The notes beneath the pieces are model-generated. The model had not been told where the DNA came from. It made no database searches and worked only from the letters and a program-made list of their open reading frames with translations. Source: an uncultured Sulfurovum sp. (GTDB lineage: Bacteria; Campylobacterota; Campylobacteria; Campylobacterales; Sulfurovaceae). From it: 64,000 nucleotides of DNA. This document shows, one piece after another, positions 34,332 through 43,358 of this stretch (within the stretch, counting starts at the first letter, position 1; every line of letters begins with the position of its first letter). Location: NCBI GenBank assembly GCA_902727915.1, contig CACVAU010000038.1:50771-114770 (forward strand), read 5' to 3'. Position numbers and translations under genes: made by a program.

Positions 34332-35643
34332 TATTTTCCTTTACTTCTTTTTTACGCTCTTTATCTTTTCTACTCTTTTCAACCAATATCGCAAAAACAA
34401 AACTGGTCAGTACAAAACCTAAAAAGAGAAAGAACCCTACTTCTAAATGTGTGCCATTAAAAGTTACAATATTAACGGGGTCATCTTGATTTTGTAATTT
34501 ATTTAATTCATTTTCTACCACACCATCCAATCCTAAAAAACCCATAAACATTGAAACCACCATCACATCTGCCATAGACCATTTAGTAGAATACAATGCA
34601 AAAAAACGTGTAATAGCATTGTTACTAACAATCCCCAAAGCATAATAATAAAGAATACTCGTTACTAGTTTTAAAAGAGGGAAAATAATAGAGAACATTA
34701 CCAGTAATACCCCTACAAATATCATCTTAATTTCTCCAGATTCTAAAAGTAATACCAGCAAGTCAACAATGCTCTTTGATTTAAAAAATAAAATTTGATT
34801 TTCAAAAACAATGGGTTGTTCAAGAACAATAAAATAAAGTTTAGAAATCTTAGCCTCTATGTCTAACATCGGCAATAAAACCCCTGTCATCAGTAAACTT
34901 ACACTTGTTGCTGTAAAGGTAAACAAAGCAATAGAGTCCAAAACCCCCTTCATAACAATGAAAATAATAATAACAGTAGCAATAGATAATATTATCAACA
35001 TAAGCTCATTCATTTTTTCACGATTATCGGCTAAATATTTATCTAAAACAGGACTACATTCTTCTATATTAGAAGCATTGTATTTAGCCAATAAGACATT
35101 AAAAAGCCTCATGTCTGTATTGGACTGAAACTTATCTTTCATAAACTCTTTAAGTTTTTCTCGTAAAGCCTTTTTTGCACGCTCTTGATTTTCAGGTTTT
35201 TCGATCTCGATCATTACAGCAGCAGTAAACTCAGGAACACGCTCACGTAAATCTTTAAAATTCACAATAGAGTCTGTAATCATCTGTTTTGTACTACCAA
35301 AAAGACTACTAAAAAATCCAGTTTCACCCTTATTTCTCTCTTTAACAATACGTTCAGTTTCTATAATAAGGGTATCAATAATAGTACTAACATAACGTTC
35401 TATCTCTTTTTTATTATTGACATTTAAATCAAAAGTATCAATTTTATAATCCACAACTTCAGTAATCTTAGTCGTCCACTTATCAGAATTAAACATACCA
35501 TACTTAACAGAATGTAGTTCAGCATAATCAACCTTATAAGTTTGGCTCTCTTTTCCTAGTTTTATAAGATCTAAAGAGAAATAGGCAAGTGGGAAGAGTA
35601 AAAGTACAGAGATAATAGTTAGGATATACTTAGAGATTTTCAT
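34312..35643 (-). CDS. PqiA-like membrane protein
   Basis: The 443-residue protein has one N-terminal membrane helix, a soluble periplasmic region (about 30-215), and a C-terminal block of four or more helices. This block carries the PqiA-type motif YSTKWSMADVMVVSMFMGFLG. PqiA domains work with MCE proteins in inner-to-outer membrane lipid transport. Fusion to a large N-terminal periplasmic domain is unlike E. coli PqiA, and no MCE gene is adjacent. The tail is highly charged. Confidence 0.8.
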   Translation of the reverse strand: MKISKYILTIISVLLLFPLAYFSLDLIKLGKESQTYKVDYAELHSVKYGMFNSDKWTTKITEVVDYKIDTFDLNVNNKKEIERYVSTIIDTLIIETERIVKERNKGETGFFSSLFGSTKQMITDSIVNFKDLRERVPEFTAAVMIEIEKPENQERAKKALREKLKEFMKDKFQSNTDMRLFNVLLAKYNASNIEECSPVLDKYLADNREKMNELMLIILSIATVIIIFIVMKGVLDSIALFTFTATSVSLLMTGVLLPMLDIEAKISKLYFIVLEQPIVFENQILFFKSKSIVDLLVLLLESGEIKMIFVGVLLVMFSIIFPLLKLVTSILYYYALGIVSNNAITRFFALYSTKWSMADVMVVSMFMGFLGLDGVVENELNKLQNQDDPVNIVTFNGTHLEVGFFLFLGFVLTSFVFAILVEKSRKDKERKKEVKENNENNDM

Positions 35644-35756
35644 GGCAATTAGTGTAGCTAAAATATACTATGTTTTAGACTTATGAATTTTATTTACTTT
35701 TAGGAAAAAGTACTTTAGCGTCAATTAGAGACATTTAACTTTTTTAACACTTAGTT

Positions 35757-36833
35757 CTAATAAAAACCATAGTAACTATTAATACCTTTTGCCACCCCCT
35801 CCATAAGCAAACGTTGATAATGAGGATTTTTTAACTTTTTAACTTCATTCTTATTGGTTAAATATCCTGTTTCTACTAGAATTGCTGGTATTTTAGTAGC
35901 CAATAGAACCCAAAAATCTTTTCGTTTAATGCCTTTATCATGTATTGTATATTGTTTACTAACATGTGCCAAGACATTTTTACGTACACTATGCGCTAAT
36001 TTCTTTGATTGAGAAAATTTCCAAGAACTGACCATCTTTTTATAGGCATTTCTAGTATAAACTTTTTTACCACGATAAATAGCCCTTTTATTTCTAACCC
36101 TTTTCGTATTCTTTAAACTTAAATAAAATACTTCCATCCCTTCATAACGAACACCTTTTGTTCTTTTTTTAGGCGCTGCATTGGCATGTATGGAAACAAA
36201 AATAGAACCTTTACGATAATATGCATAATCAGTACGTTGTTTTAAATTCATAAATTTATCTCTATTTCTTGTCAATAAAACTTTATAACCCATCTTTTCC
36301 AAAATAGCTTTTAATTTCAAAGTCATACTTAATGTCAAATCTTTTTCTTTAACAATTTTACTTGAAGCACCAACATCTTTACCTCCATGTCCTGCATCTA
36401 AAATAATGGTCTTATACTTTCTCTTGGCATTATATTTATAGTGTTTAATATTGTTTTTTTTAATCAAACCTTGCTTATTAGGTAAAAAAAGTCTTAATGT
36501 TCTATTCTTAATCTTAAACTTTCCTCTCATATGCATTTTGGCTTCAATAACAACCCGTAATATTTTTTTGTTATATTGCGCAATTCTAAAAGCTTTAATC
36601 CCTTTAGCTTGGTATTGAGAAATATTTTGTGTACTAGGTAAAGCAGCACCCTCAATATCATAAACATGTTTCACCAACCCTTTACTTCTAATGGTAAAAT
36701 GTTTCACCTTCCCCAAAGGATATTTAAAAACTAAATTTAACGTATGACTTGTTAAAGAAGTATGACGTAAATAGTTATCAGTTTTAGCCATAAGCTTAAA
36801 CCCACCCATAATAAATAAAACAAAAATAAGCAA
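35757..36833 (-). CDS. amiC: N-acetylmuramoyl-L-alanine amidase (AmiC-like)
   Basis: This enzyme splits the amide between MurNAc and L-Ala to separate daughter cells. It has an N-terminal signal segment, a basic AMIN-like beta domain (about 25-125) and an Amidase_3 domain. The zinc ligands are in LDAGHGG, KIVKEKDL and VSIHANA, and the catalytic Glu is in ILVETGY. The coordinates use a TTG start, but the evidence favours an ATT start at 36848: GAGGAG at 36855-36860 lies 6 bases before it, and it restores a normal signal peptide start (FKKILLIFVLF). EnvC at 19 kb is its likely activator. Confidence 0.92.
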   Translation of the reverse strand: MLIFVLFIMGGFKLMAKTDNYLRHTSLTSHTLNLVFKYPLGKVKHFTIRSKGLVKHVYDIEGAALPSTQNISQYQAKGIKAFRIAQYNKKILRVVIEAKMHMRGKFKIKNRTLRLFLPNKQGLIKKNNIKHYKYNAKRKYKTIILDAGHGGKDVGASSKIVKEKDLTLSMTLKLKAILEKMGYKVLLTRNRDKFMNLKQRTDYAYYRKGSIFVSIHANAAPKKRTKGVRYEGMEVFYLSLKNTKRVRNKRAIYRGKKVYTRNAYKKMVSSWKFSQSKKLAHSVRKNVLAHVSKQYTIHDKGIKRKDFWVLLATKIPAILVETGYLTNKNEVKKLKNPHYQRLLMEGVAKGINSYYGFY

Positions 36834-37048
36834 TATTTTTTTAAAAATATCCAGCTCCTCAAATTAATTCAATAATTTTAACATAAAAACATACTTTTAA
36901 CTATAATTTAATTCCATATCTTGTACTTTATTTTGAAGATAACAGAATCTGTTTTTTATAGCCTTATTTCTTAATACTTGCCTAAATATTAAGAAAAATA
37001 ATTAAATAATTAATATAAAATTTAACATATAAATGAAAGGCTAAAATT

Positions 37049-37768
37049 ATGTCAATAATACCCACAAAGATTTTTAATCCAAGGAACACAACTGATTATA
37101 TAACTGCTTCTCAACTCGCAAAATTTTTTTCTATAGAACCTAGACAACTAAACCAAATACTAACCAATATGAACTGGATAGAAAAAAAACATTATGTTTG
37201 GTGGATTGCCACAGCATTAGGTAAACAACATGGTGCCATAGAACATACTTGTGATAAAAACAGAGTATGTTATGTTAATTGGGACAAAAAAATCATGCAT
37301 AACGAAGAGCTTACAGCTACCATAAAAAGTACCGTACGTTCTTATATTGAAAACAACCTTTATGAAGAGTTCATTAAAGAACAATTTACAACACAAGGCT
37401 ACACTGTTTGGCATCACTCCAAAGAGAAAACACAACAAGACAAAAATAAAAACATTACTTTAATTGCTAAAAAAAACAAAAAAATTCTACTCATTCATTG
37501 TCGTGACAATCAACTCGATATTTCGGTAGAAGAGTTAAAAATTTTCCAAAAACAACGTGATGACTTCAAAAAAGAAAATCCTGTTTTTGAAAATTATGAT
37601 TTAAGCTTACACTACAGTATGTCAGGATTCTTCTTAACAGAAGAGGCCTATGAATATGTTGAAGACAATCGTGGAGACATTACCTATGAAGTTGTGAAGG
37701 GAAACTCAGAAAACAATTGGATGGATTCCCTATTACTTAAAGAAAGAATGTTTAACTATAATAACTAA
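37049..37768 (+). CDS. Unknown protein with HTH-like and nuclease-like parts
   Basis: I cannot assign a family. Residues 15-60 (YITASQLAKFFSIEPRQLNQILTNM) look like a helix-turn-helix of phage-repressor or RepA type. Residues about 105-165 (FIKEQFTTQGYTVWHH, then NITLIAKKNKKILLIHCRDNQ) follow the strand pattern of an Mrr-like restriction fold, but without an obvious D-ExK set, so it may be inactive. It is a soluble 239-residue protein. The 3' end overlaps convergent ppk2 by 17 bases. The -10-like ACTATAATT near 36900 is far upstream. Confidence 0.68.
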   Translation: MSIIPTKIFNPRNTTDYITASQLAKFFSIEPRQLNQILTNMNWIEKKHYVWWIATALGKQHGAIEHTCDKNRVCYVNWDKKIMHNEELTATIKSTVRSYIENNLYEEFIKEQFTTQGYTVWHHSKEKTQQDKNKNITLIAKKNKKILLIHCRDNQLDISVEELKIFQKQRDDFKKENPVFENYDLSLHYSMSGFFLTEEAYEYVEDNRGDITYEVVKGNSENNWMDSLLLKERMFNYNN

Positions 37769-38555
37769 GTACTTTTGCATCGACACCTGTGACAAGCTTG
37801 TTGTCACGGTTTGTATAGTCAATATTACTCAAAACAAAACGAATTAAGTTTAACCTAGCCCTCTTTTTATCATTCGCATCCAACATACACCATGGAGCAT
37901 ATTCACTCCCAGAGTTTTTGAACATCTTATCTCTCAATTCTACATAACTATCATATTTAGCATATGACTTATAATCTAAAGCAGAAAGTTTCCAAGACTT
38001 AAGAGGATTATCTTCTCTATCTTTAATTCTTTGAGCCTGTGTTTCATGAGAAATATTCAAATAAAATTTAAACACCATCACCCCATCATCTACCAGCATC
38101 TTCTCCACATCATTCACTTGTGTATAGAAAAGGTCATGCTGTCCTTGTGTACAAAAGCCAAAAACTTGCTCTATCCCTGCTCTATTATACCAAGACCTAT
38201 CAAAACAGACTATCTCACCAGAATTAGGTATCTGTTTTAAATGCCGTTGAAAATACCACTGCCCCAACTCTTTTTCATTTGGTTTTGGTAAAGCAACCGA
38301 ACGTGCTTCACGAGGGTTCCAAAAAGAGTTTAACGCTTTTATGGAAGAAGACTTCCCACCTGTGTCCATTCCTTCAAAGATAATAAGTAAACGCTTGTCA
38401 TTCTCTATGACCCATCGTTGAAGTTTCACTAATTCTAAATGAAGTGCGTCAAGCTCTTTTTGATAGAACTTAGTTTTTAGTTTTCCATTTTCTTTAAAAA
38501 CTTTTTGAGGCTTTGTTCTATACTCGGCTAAATCTTTGCTGTAGGTTACGTTCAT
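37752..38555 (-). CDS. ppk2: Polyphosphate kinase 2
   Basis: PPK2 uses polyphosphate to phosphorylate nucleoside diphosphates or the reverse. The 267-residue, single-domain protein has Walker A EGMDTGGKSSSI, the lid RNR-like segment, and Walker B VCFDRSWYNRAGIE. The length and the FEGMDTGGKS form fit class I PPK2. It has no close operon partners. An exopolyphosphatase-like Ppx gene lies at about 52 kb. Confidence 0.94.
   Translation of the reverse strand: MNVTYSKDLAEYRTKPQKVFKENGKLKTKFYQKELDALHLELVKLQRWVIENDKRLLIIFEGMDTGGKSSSIKALNSFWNPREARSVALPKPNEKELGQWYFQRHLKQIPNSGEIVCFDRSWYNRAGIEQVFGFCTQGQHDLFYTQVNDVEKMLVDDGVMVFKFYLNISHETQAQRIKDREDNPLKSWKLSALDYKSYAKYDSYVELRDKMFKNSGSEYAPWCMLDANDKKRARLNLIRFVLSNIDYTNRDNKLVTGVDAKVLSYYS
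37789..37807 (+). terminator. Hairpin inside ppk2, possible terminator
   Basis: GTGACAA/TTGTCAC is a perfect 7-bp stem with loop GCTTG, beginning 21 bases after the stop codon of the 37049 gene. It is followed by GGTTTG rather than a T-run. It lies within ppk2 codons on the other strand. Confidence 0.35.
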
Positions 38556-38597
38556 CTAGTTTCCTTAAAATATATTGTGTATACTAGCACAAAATCA

Positions 38598-41500
38598 TTA
38601 TGGCCAAACTGGCTCAATATTATCTATACCCCAGTTCGTACTAAAATCATCATAGTTCAATACATTGACAACATTCCACGTACTTAAATCCTGATTTGTA
38701 AAAGATTCAGCACCTTCAAACATGGAATTCATGTATGACACAGAGGAAACATCCCAGCTACTTAGGTCTTGATTAAAAGCACTTGCATTAGAAAACATTA
38801 ACTCCATATCTGTAACAGAAGATACATTCCAATCATTTAAGGGCTGATTAAAAGAACTTGCATTAAAAAACATACGATACATACCTTGAACATTACTGAC
38901 ATTCCAATCATTAATATTTTGATTAAATGATGATTCTTCAAACATAAATGACATGTTTGTCGTCTTAGTTAAATTAGGATTATCCCTACTATCTACAATC
39001 AAATTAGTACAACCATAAAACATGGCGCTCATATCTTTCCATGGTATGGTTCCCCATTGTTTTATGGAAAGCAGTTTTTGAGCATCATAACTGTCTCCTT
39101 CTGGATTATAAAAAAATGTTCCTGAAAAGTCTCCTGTAATACTAATGTTATATTCTCCAGAATTTTCATAAGTATGATTTATATCACCTGTAATATTATG
39201 CTCTATTTGCCCATCACCCCAGTCAATGCTATAATGATTAGAACTAAGAAAGCTAGTGTTAATACTAATTTCATTATCCTCACTCATACCAGGATTATCT
39301 GTTTTCCATGTTGTTATAAATGCCTCTTGTGTGTTCATTTCTTGCACAGCTTCTTTAGCAAAAAAGTTGTTATCTTTCATTCTAACCCTCATCGGTTCAA
39401 TGCTATTTAATTCAGCCAAAACCTCTAAGGTATAAGTATCTTCCGACCCAGAAAAAGTTCCCTTAATTCCATTTTCAACTTGAATATCACTCACATCAAA
39501 CTCTGTACTAGGTTCAGATAAAACAAAGGTAAAAATGATAGGGTCAGCCAACCATTGTTTACTAACATCATCAAAAGATACGCCTAATGCTTCTTCTTTA
39601 TTATCACTAATAAGAACTTCAATATAGTCAAATGGTAAATCATCAATATCTAAACCTGAGTTATAACTAAAATCATCATAGTAGTGTACATTGGAAATAT
39701 CCCAGTCCGTTAATGACTGACTAAAAGAATAGGCATTATAAAACATCCAAACCATATAAGATACATTAGAAACATTCCAATGACTTAATGGCTGATTAAA
39801 GGAGTGAGCATTATAAAACATCCCATCCATATCAGTAACAGACGATACATCCCAGTCATTTAAGGGCTGATTAAAATCTTTTGCCAAAGAAAACATACGA
39901 TACATACTTTCAACTGAAGAAACATTCCAACCATTAATATCTTGATTAAAAGGAGTATTGTTAAAAGTCCAATTCATATTCATAACAGAAGAGACATCCC
40001 AGTTATGTAAAGGCTGATTAAAAGCATACGCACAAGAAAACATATAACTCATATCAGTAACATTGGAAACATTCCAATCATTTAATGGCTGATTAAAATT
40101 TGTTGAAAATTCAAACATTTTACTCATATCAGTAACATTGGAAACATCCCATCTATTAATATTCTGATTAAATGTATTGGCTTCATAAAACATAGCTTTC
40201 ATAGTAAGAACAGAAGAGACATTCCATGCACTAATATCTTGATTAAAGCTTTTTGAAGAATTGAACATGCTACTCATGTCTAAAACCTTGGAAACATCCC
40301 ATGAACCAATATCTTGATTAAAGTCTTTCATAAAAGAAAACATATAACTCATATCAGTAACATTTGAAACATTCCAATCATTTAATGGCTGATTAAATAA
40401 TATTGCATTGCTAAACATAGAGGACATATTTGTAACCGAAGAAACATTCCAGTTATTTAATGTCTGATTAAAAGTTACTGCAAAGTTGAACATGTTGTAC
40501 ATGCTTCTTACTGAAGAGACATCCCAACTATTTAAATTTTGATTAAAGGATCTAGTATTATAAAACATGTAAGCCATATTTGTAACTGAAGAGACATCCC
40601 AATTATCTAATGGTTGGTTAAAAGTATTTACATTATAAAACATTCCATACATATCGGTAACAGACGAGACATTCCAACTATTTAGACTTTGATTAAAAGT
40701 ATTTGCATCATAAAACATGAGTCCCATATTGATAACAGAAGAAACATCCCATGTATCTAATGGTTGATTAAAAGCATGGGCTTCATAAAACATGTATTTC
40801 ATATCGGTAACAGAAGAAACATCCCATTTATTTAGAAGCTGATTAAATACACTTGTAGCAAACATTCCACGCATATTTTGAACATTACTGACATTCCAAT
40901 CATTAATATCTTGATTAAATGATGAGTTTTCAAACATAAATGACATATTGATGGTATTTTTTAAATTTGGAATATCCTTAATCTCTCCAACTAAATTACT
41001 ACAAGCATAAAACATATTATTCATATCTTCCCATGGCATGGTTCCCCATTGTTCTATGGAAACTAGTTTTTGGGCATCGTAACTACCCCCTTCATTATTA
41101 TAAAAATTTGTTCCTGAAAAGTCACCTGTAATACTGACGCTGTATTCACCTGAATTCTCATAAGTATGATTTATATCACCTGTAATATTATGCTCTATTT
41201 GCCCATCACCCCAGTCAATACTATAATGATTTGATGCAGCTCTATTGGTTACAATACTAATCTGATTATCTTCACTTATTCCATAATTATCTGTTTTCCA
41301 TCTTGTGATAAATGGTACTTGTGTATTAGTAGGCTGAGAAGCATCCGTAGCTACAAGATTAGCATTATTCGCAATATCGTTGACAACACCAGCTGGTACA
41401 GTAACAGCAATGGGCAATATTGAATGTGAAAGTGGAAATACTTCTAAAGTATAACGATTATTACTTCCTGAAAATGCTCCTTTTATCCCATTTTTAACAA

Positions 41501-42656
41501 GAACATCATTCATAGTAAACCCTGTTACAGGTTCAGAAAAGCTAAACGTAAAGAGTACACTCTGTGCTACCCAGCTTTTTGTAGTGGGATTAAATGAGGT
41601 TTCCAGTACGCCATTTTTATTGTCACTAATCACTAAAGTTGGTGCTGTCATATCAACAACATTAACTGTTCGTTCTACTTCAACGGCATTACCTGCCTTA
41701 TCAACCACGTGATAAGTAATAATATAAGTACCCAATACTTTTGTATTAACATAGCCAGTTATCAAAATATTATCTGATATATTCCCATCTTCTGTATCTA
41801 TTGCTGTGGCTCCAAGTTCTTTATAAACACCATTTTGTGCTACAGACACGAACTTAGTTCCAAGTAAAGTTAATAAAGGAACACTGGTATCAATAACATG
41901 AATAACCCTAGTTGCTGTTCCAACATTACCTGCTGAGTCAGTTGCTGTATACTCTATCCTATAAATACCAACTGTTGAGGTATCTACTTCCCCTTTAGTT
42001 TGAACGTGAACATTCTCATCTCTATCATCTTTAGCGATAGCACCTAAATCGTTATAAGTAATACCCTCATGAATACTTATATTGCTTTCACCATTAAGTG
42101 TAATAATTGGAGCTAATGTATCTAGCTCGGAAAACCTTCTTAAGTGTTCTTCTACTGCTTCAAGTGTAACAGGCGTAATACTTTCTGTTCTTAGAAGCAC
42201 TTGAACTTCACTTAAATTCATTTCAGAAAAATCTTTAGTTGATTCAAAATTAATAGTATCATCAATTACAATTTGCTCTGTATTATTTTTATCTTTATCC
42301 AAAGATTGTAAAAAAAGACCTAACTTTATAACCTCTTCAGAAGAGAAATTATCTCGATTGAGTTTAACAATGTCTTGTACATAAACTTTTGTGTCATCAT
42401 TAATACTCGTTAAAGTACCTAAGGTCAAACCTCCAACAGAAAATGTCACAGGAAGTGTTGGGCAAATAAAAAGTCCTCCTGTGGTTGTTTTAGATGTCTT
42501 ATCACCACACTGGTACGTTAAATTGACTACAGGAGCATCAATAACATAACCTTGTTTTGCTGTCTCTGTATATTTACCACTTGTCACCTCATTTCCACAG
42601 CCTGTTAAAAACAACAGAACTAGCATAAAAACATAAGAAAAATTTTTAATTATCAT
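38598..42656 (-). CDS. Giant surface lipoprotein with BspA/DUF285 repeats
   Basis: The 1352-residue lipoprotein has a lipobox in VLLFLTGCGN. After about 170 residues come two DUF5011/HYR-like Ig domains (about 180-255, 260-335). Then a module occurs twice: a bacterial Ig-like domain (ISDNK start), a PKD-like domain (DWGDGQ) and a run of about 25-residue BspA/DUF285 repeats of form MF-x6-FNQ-x3-WDVSSV-T-x-M. The first run has 17 units (residues 572-995) and the second has 4 (1235-1340). Such proteins are usually surface adhesins. No secretion partner is adjacent apart from a small barrel gene 14 bases upstream. Confidence 0.92.
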   Translation of the reverse strand: MIIKNFSYVFMLVLLFLTGCGNEVTSGKYTETAKQGYVIDAPVVNLTYQCGDKTSKTTTGGLFICPTLPVTFSVGGLTLGTLTSINDDTKVYVQDIVKLNRDNFSSEEVIKLGLFLQSLDKDKNNTEQIVIDDTINFESTKDFSEMNLSEVQVLLRTESITPVTLEAVEEHLRRFSELDTLAPIITLNGESNISIHEGITYNDLGAIAKDDRDENVHVQTKGEVDTSTVGIYRIEYTATDSAGNVGTATRVIHVIDTSVPLLTLLGTKFVSVAQNGVYKELGATAIDTEDGNISDNILITGYVNTKVLGTYIITYHVVDKAGNAVEVERTVNVVDMTAPTLVISDNKNGVLETSFNPTTKSWVAQSVLFTFSFSEPVTGFTMNDVLVKNGIKGAFSGSNNRYTLEVFPLSHSILPIAVTVPAGVVNDIANNANLVATDASQPTNTQVPFITRWKTDNYGISEDNQISIVTNRAASNHYSIDWGDGQIEHNITGDINHTYENSGEYSVSITGDFSGTNFYNNEGGSYDAQKLVSIEQWGTMPWEDMNNMFYACSNLVGEIKDIPNLKNTINMSFMFENSSFNQDINDWNVSNVQNMRGMFATSVFNQLLNKWDVSSVTDMKYMFYEAHAFNQPLDTWDVSSVINMGLMFYDANTFNQSLNSWNVSSVTDMYGMFYNVNTFNQPLDNWDVSSVTNMAYMFYNTRSFNQNLNSWDVSSVRSMYNMFNFAVTFNQTLNNWNVSSVTNMSSMFSNAILFNQPLNDWNVSNVTDMSYMFSFMKDFNQDIGSWDVSKVLDMSSMFNSSKSFNQDISAWNVSSVLTMKAMFYEANTFNQNINRWDVSNVTDMSKMFEFSTNFNQPLNDWNVSNVTDMSYMFSCAYAFNQPLHNWDVSSVMNMNWTFNNTPFNQDINGWNVSSVESMYRMFSLAKDFNQPLNDWDVSSVTDMDGMFYNAHSFNQPLSHWNVSNVSYMVWMFYNAYSFSQSLTDWDISNVHYYDDFSYNSGLDIDDLPFDYIEVLISDNKEEALGVSFDDVSKQWLADPIIFTFVLSEPSTEFDVSDIQVENGIKGTFSGSEDTYTLEVLAELNSIEPMRVRMKDNNFFAKEAVQEMNTQEAFITTWKTDNPGMSEDNEISINTSFLSSNHYSIDWGDGQIEHNITGDINHTYENSGEYNISITGDFSGTFFYNPEGDSYDAQKLLSIKQWGTIPWKDMSAMFYGCTNLIVDSRDNPNLTKTTNMSFMFEESSFNQNINDWNVSNVQGMYRMFFNASSFNQPLNDWNVSSVTDMELMFSNASAFNQDLSSWDVSSVSYMNSMFEGAESFTNQDLSTWNVVNVLNYDDFSTNWGIDNIEPVWP
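38631..38965 (-). repeat. Second BspA repeat block, 4 units of about 75 bp
   Basis: There are four coding repeats of about 75 bases (25 residues). Their consensus is the same as in the larger block, ending in a divergent unit (NVLNYDDFSTNWG) that matches the closing unit of the first block (NVHYYDDFSYNSG). Confidence 0.85.
39665..40945 (-). repeat. First BspA repeat block, 17 units of about 75 bp
   Basis: There are seventeen tandem coding repeats, mostly 75 bases each, with two 72-base units. The conserved core is FNQxLxxWDVSSVTxM. DNA identity between neighbours is high enough (for example the TTTAATGGCTGATTAAA-type core) to allow recombination. Confidence 0.88.
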
Positions 42657-42670
42657 TTTGACTTCCTTTT

Positions 42671-43219
42671 TTAAAACTTAAAACCAATACCAAATTCAAT
42701 GGCATCAAGATTTTTAAAATATTTCATATAATCTGCATGTACAGAAACCTTTGAAAGTAGCTGATATTCTAAGCCAACACCATAAGAAAAACTATTATCC
42801 CAAACATTACGACTTGTATAATTTGTCGCTGTCGATAACATTTTTGCACGACTAACACCTAAGTAGGTAGTAGCAGATAAGTCATGTATAATAGGCAGTA
42901 TTGCTTTAATGTTGACATTATAAAGTTTATCCAATGTTGTGGTTGCATTTGTAAATGCACCTGATTGAGAACTTTGAGTACTTGATTTTACATCATTTCT
43001 AACACCTAACATAAGAGACCCCTCAACCCCAATTAGTAAATAGTGAAAATCTTTTACAATATGCCCTAACGTCCATTGAAAAGCTGTTGGTTGAAAATCA
43101 TTTACAGTACCATTCTCTGAATGAGTCAGCAGTACTTGATTCATATTAATATAAGTATTAGAAGTTTCAGCTACTACCATACTTGATATAAGCGTTGTAA
43201 GTATCAATGCTTTTTTCAT
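42671..43219 (-). CDS. Small outer-membrane beta-barrel protein
   Basis: From the ATG at 43217-43219 the protein has 182 residues, with a signal peptide (KKALILTTLISSMVVA) and an eight-strand OmpA/OmpW-like barrel pattern ending in IEFGIGFKF, an aromatic C-terminus suited to Bam insertion. An AAAGGA site 6 bases before supports this start over an upstream in-frame ATG at 43243. It lies 14 bases upstream of the BspA lipoprotein gene on the same strand, so the two may be co-expressed. The family is not named. Confidence 0.8.
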   Translation of the reverse strand: MKKALILTTLISSMVVAETSNTYINMNQVLLTHSENGTVNDFQPTAFQWTLGHIVKDFHYLLIGVEGSLMLGVRNDVKSSTQSSQSGAFTNATTTLDKLYNVNIKAILPIIHDLSATTYLGVSRAKMLSTATNYTSRNVWDNSFSYGVGLEYQLLSKVSVHADYMKYFKNLDAIEFGIGFKF

Positions 43220-43325
43220 TTTTTTCCTTTGTATATATTTCATTAACTATATAGATTAAATGTATCAGAAATGTATCAGAAAAGAAAAATAAACTAAAAA
43301 TAGAAATTTATTATAGAAATTGAAG

Positions 43326-43358
43326 AAAAAAAGAGAGTTAAAGCCTTACCCTAACTCT
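43326..43358 (-). terminator. Terminator of the lolA-rmuC unit
   Basis: On the minus strand a 7-bp stem AGAGTTA/TAACTCT with an 11-base loop is followed by CTTTTTTT. The left arm encodes the last rmuC codons and the stop codon lies in the loop. Confidence 0.75.

Noticed and set aside
38631..40945. Regular 75-bp repeats as a possible CRISPR array
   Set aside because: All units are in one open frame and encode a known repeat type; there are no unrelated spacers between identical repeats.
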